From positions 1 to 64,000 of the forward strand of contig CAZWUJ010000012.1 in NCBI GenBank assembly GCA_964636705.1: a DNA stretch of 64,000 nt. Direction: 5' to 3'. The stretch comes from VXRJ01 sp964636705 (GTDB lineage: Bacteria > Acidobacteriota > Vicinamibacteria > Vicinamibacterales > UBA8438). Numbering within the stretch: position 1 is the stretch's first letter; each line of letters opens with the position of its first letter. The notes beneath the pieces were generated by a model. It was not told the DNA's origin. It worked only from the letters and a program-made list of their open reading frames with translations, and did no database searches. The translations under genes and the position numbers were made by a program. Positions 63,995 to 64,000 of this stretch are shown here, in pieces.

Positions 63995-64000
63995 GCGTCA

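Overview
High-GC Gram-negative chromosomal DNA, densely packed with no gene-free stretch over about 250 bp. The gene content (Mrp antiporter, sdhCAB with a long single membrane anchor, DUF3311 plus solute symporter, TRAP transporter with a TatT-type lipoprotein, split PRODH and P5C dehydrogenase) would suit an Acidobacteriota-type bacterium, perhaps Vicinamibacteria. That placement is inference from gene content only. No phage, insertion sequence, CRISPR array or rRNA was seen. The only recognisable mobile-type module is a toxin-antitoxin pair near 27.2-27.9 kb.

Layout. 0-2 kb: end of a Na+/H+ antiporter operon (mrpD-E-F-G). 2-6.4 kb: FHA protein, SDR, a malate-dehydrogenase-like protein that has lost its catalytic residues, lipB, a 2-oxoacid dehydrogenase E2 and an HU protein. 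6.5-8 kb: queF and an exported metallopeptidase-like protein. 7.9-10.8 kb: UbiA-DprE1-DprE2, a probable polyprenyl-phosphate pentose pathway. 10.9-15 kb: exported amidohydrolase-like protein, DUF3311 protein, solute symporter, and a membrane glycosyltransferase-like gene with an apparent C-terminal frameshift. 15-18.4 kb: sdhCAB. 18.5-27 kb: peroxiredoxin, proline catabolism, acyltransferase, glycine-zipper protein, Na/Pi cotransporter, ThiO-like oxidase. 28-33 kb: TRAP transporter operon with a beta-propeller lipoprotein. 33-40 kb: SUMF-like protein, CCA/poly(A) polymerase-type enzyme, threonine dehydratase, beta-barrel, an acyl-AMP ligase-ACP-acyltransferase fusion, and infA. 40-45.7 kb: HTH-TPR protein divergent from glucokinase, deacetylase, exported Pcm, ApbC, and a J-domain-less DnaJ-like protein. 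45.7-51.3 kb: AddA/AddB-like helicase and nuclease pair flanked by two small paralogues. 51.5-61 kb: exported asparaginase, MocA-like enzyme, tRNA-Ala, tRNA-Sec, PHP phosphatase, Fur-rubrerythrin fusion, ErpA, FdhE, ThiD, MoaE and MoaD. 61-64 kb: prfA-prmC, HIT and HAD proteins.

Themes. tRNA-Sec, FdhE, MocA, MoaE and MoaD lie within 8 kb and together suggest a molybdenum- and selenium-dependent formate dehydrogenase encoded elsewhere. LipB sits next to an E2 protein that it can lipoylate. Many first genes of transcription units have a TAnnnT-like -10 box ending only 6-10 nt before the start codon and no Shine-Dalgarno sequence, which suggests common leaderless transcription. Short helically phased repeats or inverted repeats occur at three divergent or autoregulated promoters (vapBC-like, HTH-TPR/glk, addB-like/small paralogue).

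All assignments come from reading motifs and context, without database searches. Start sites were chosen from motif, spacing and promoter evidence and are approximate where stated.
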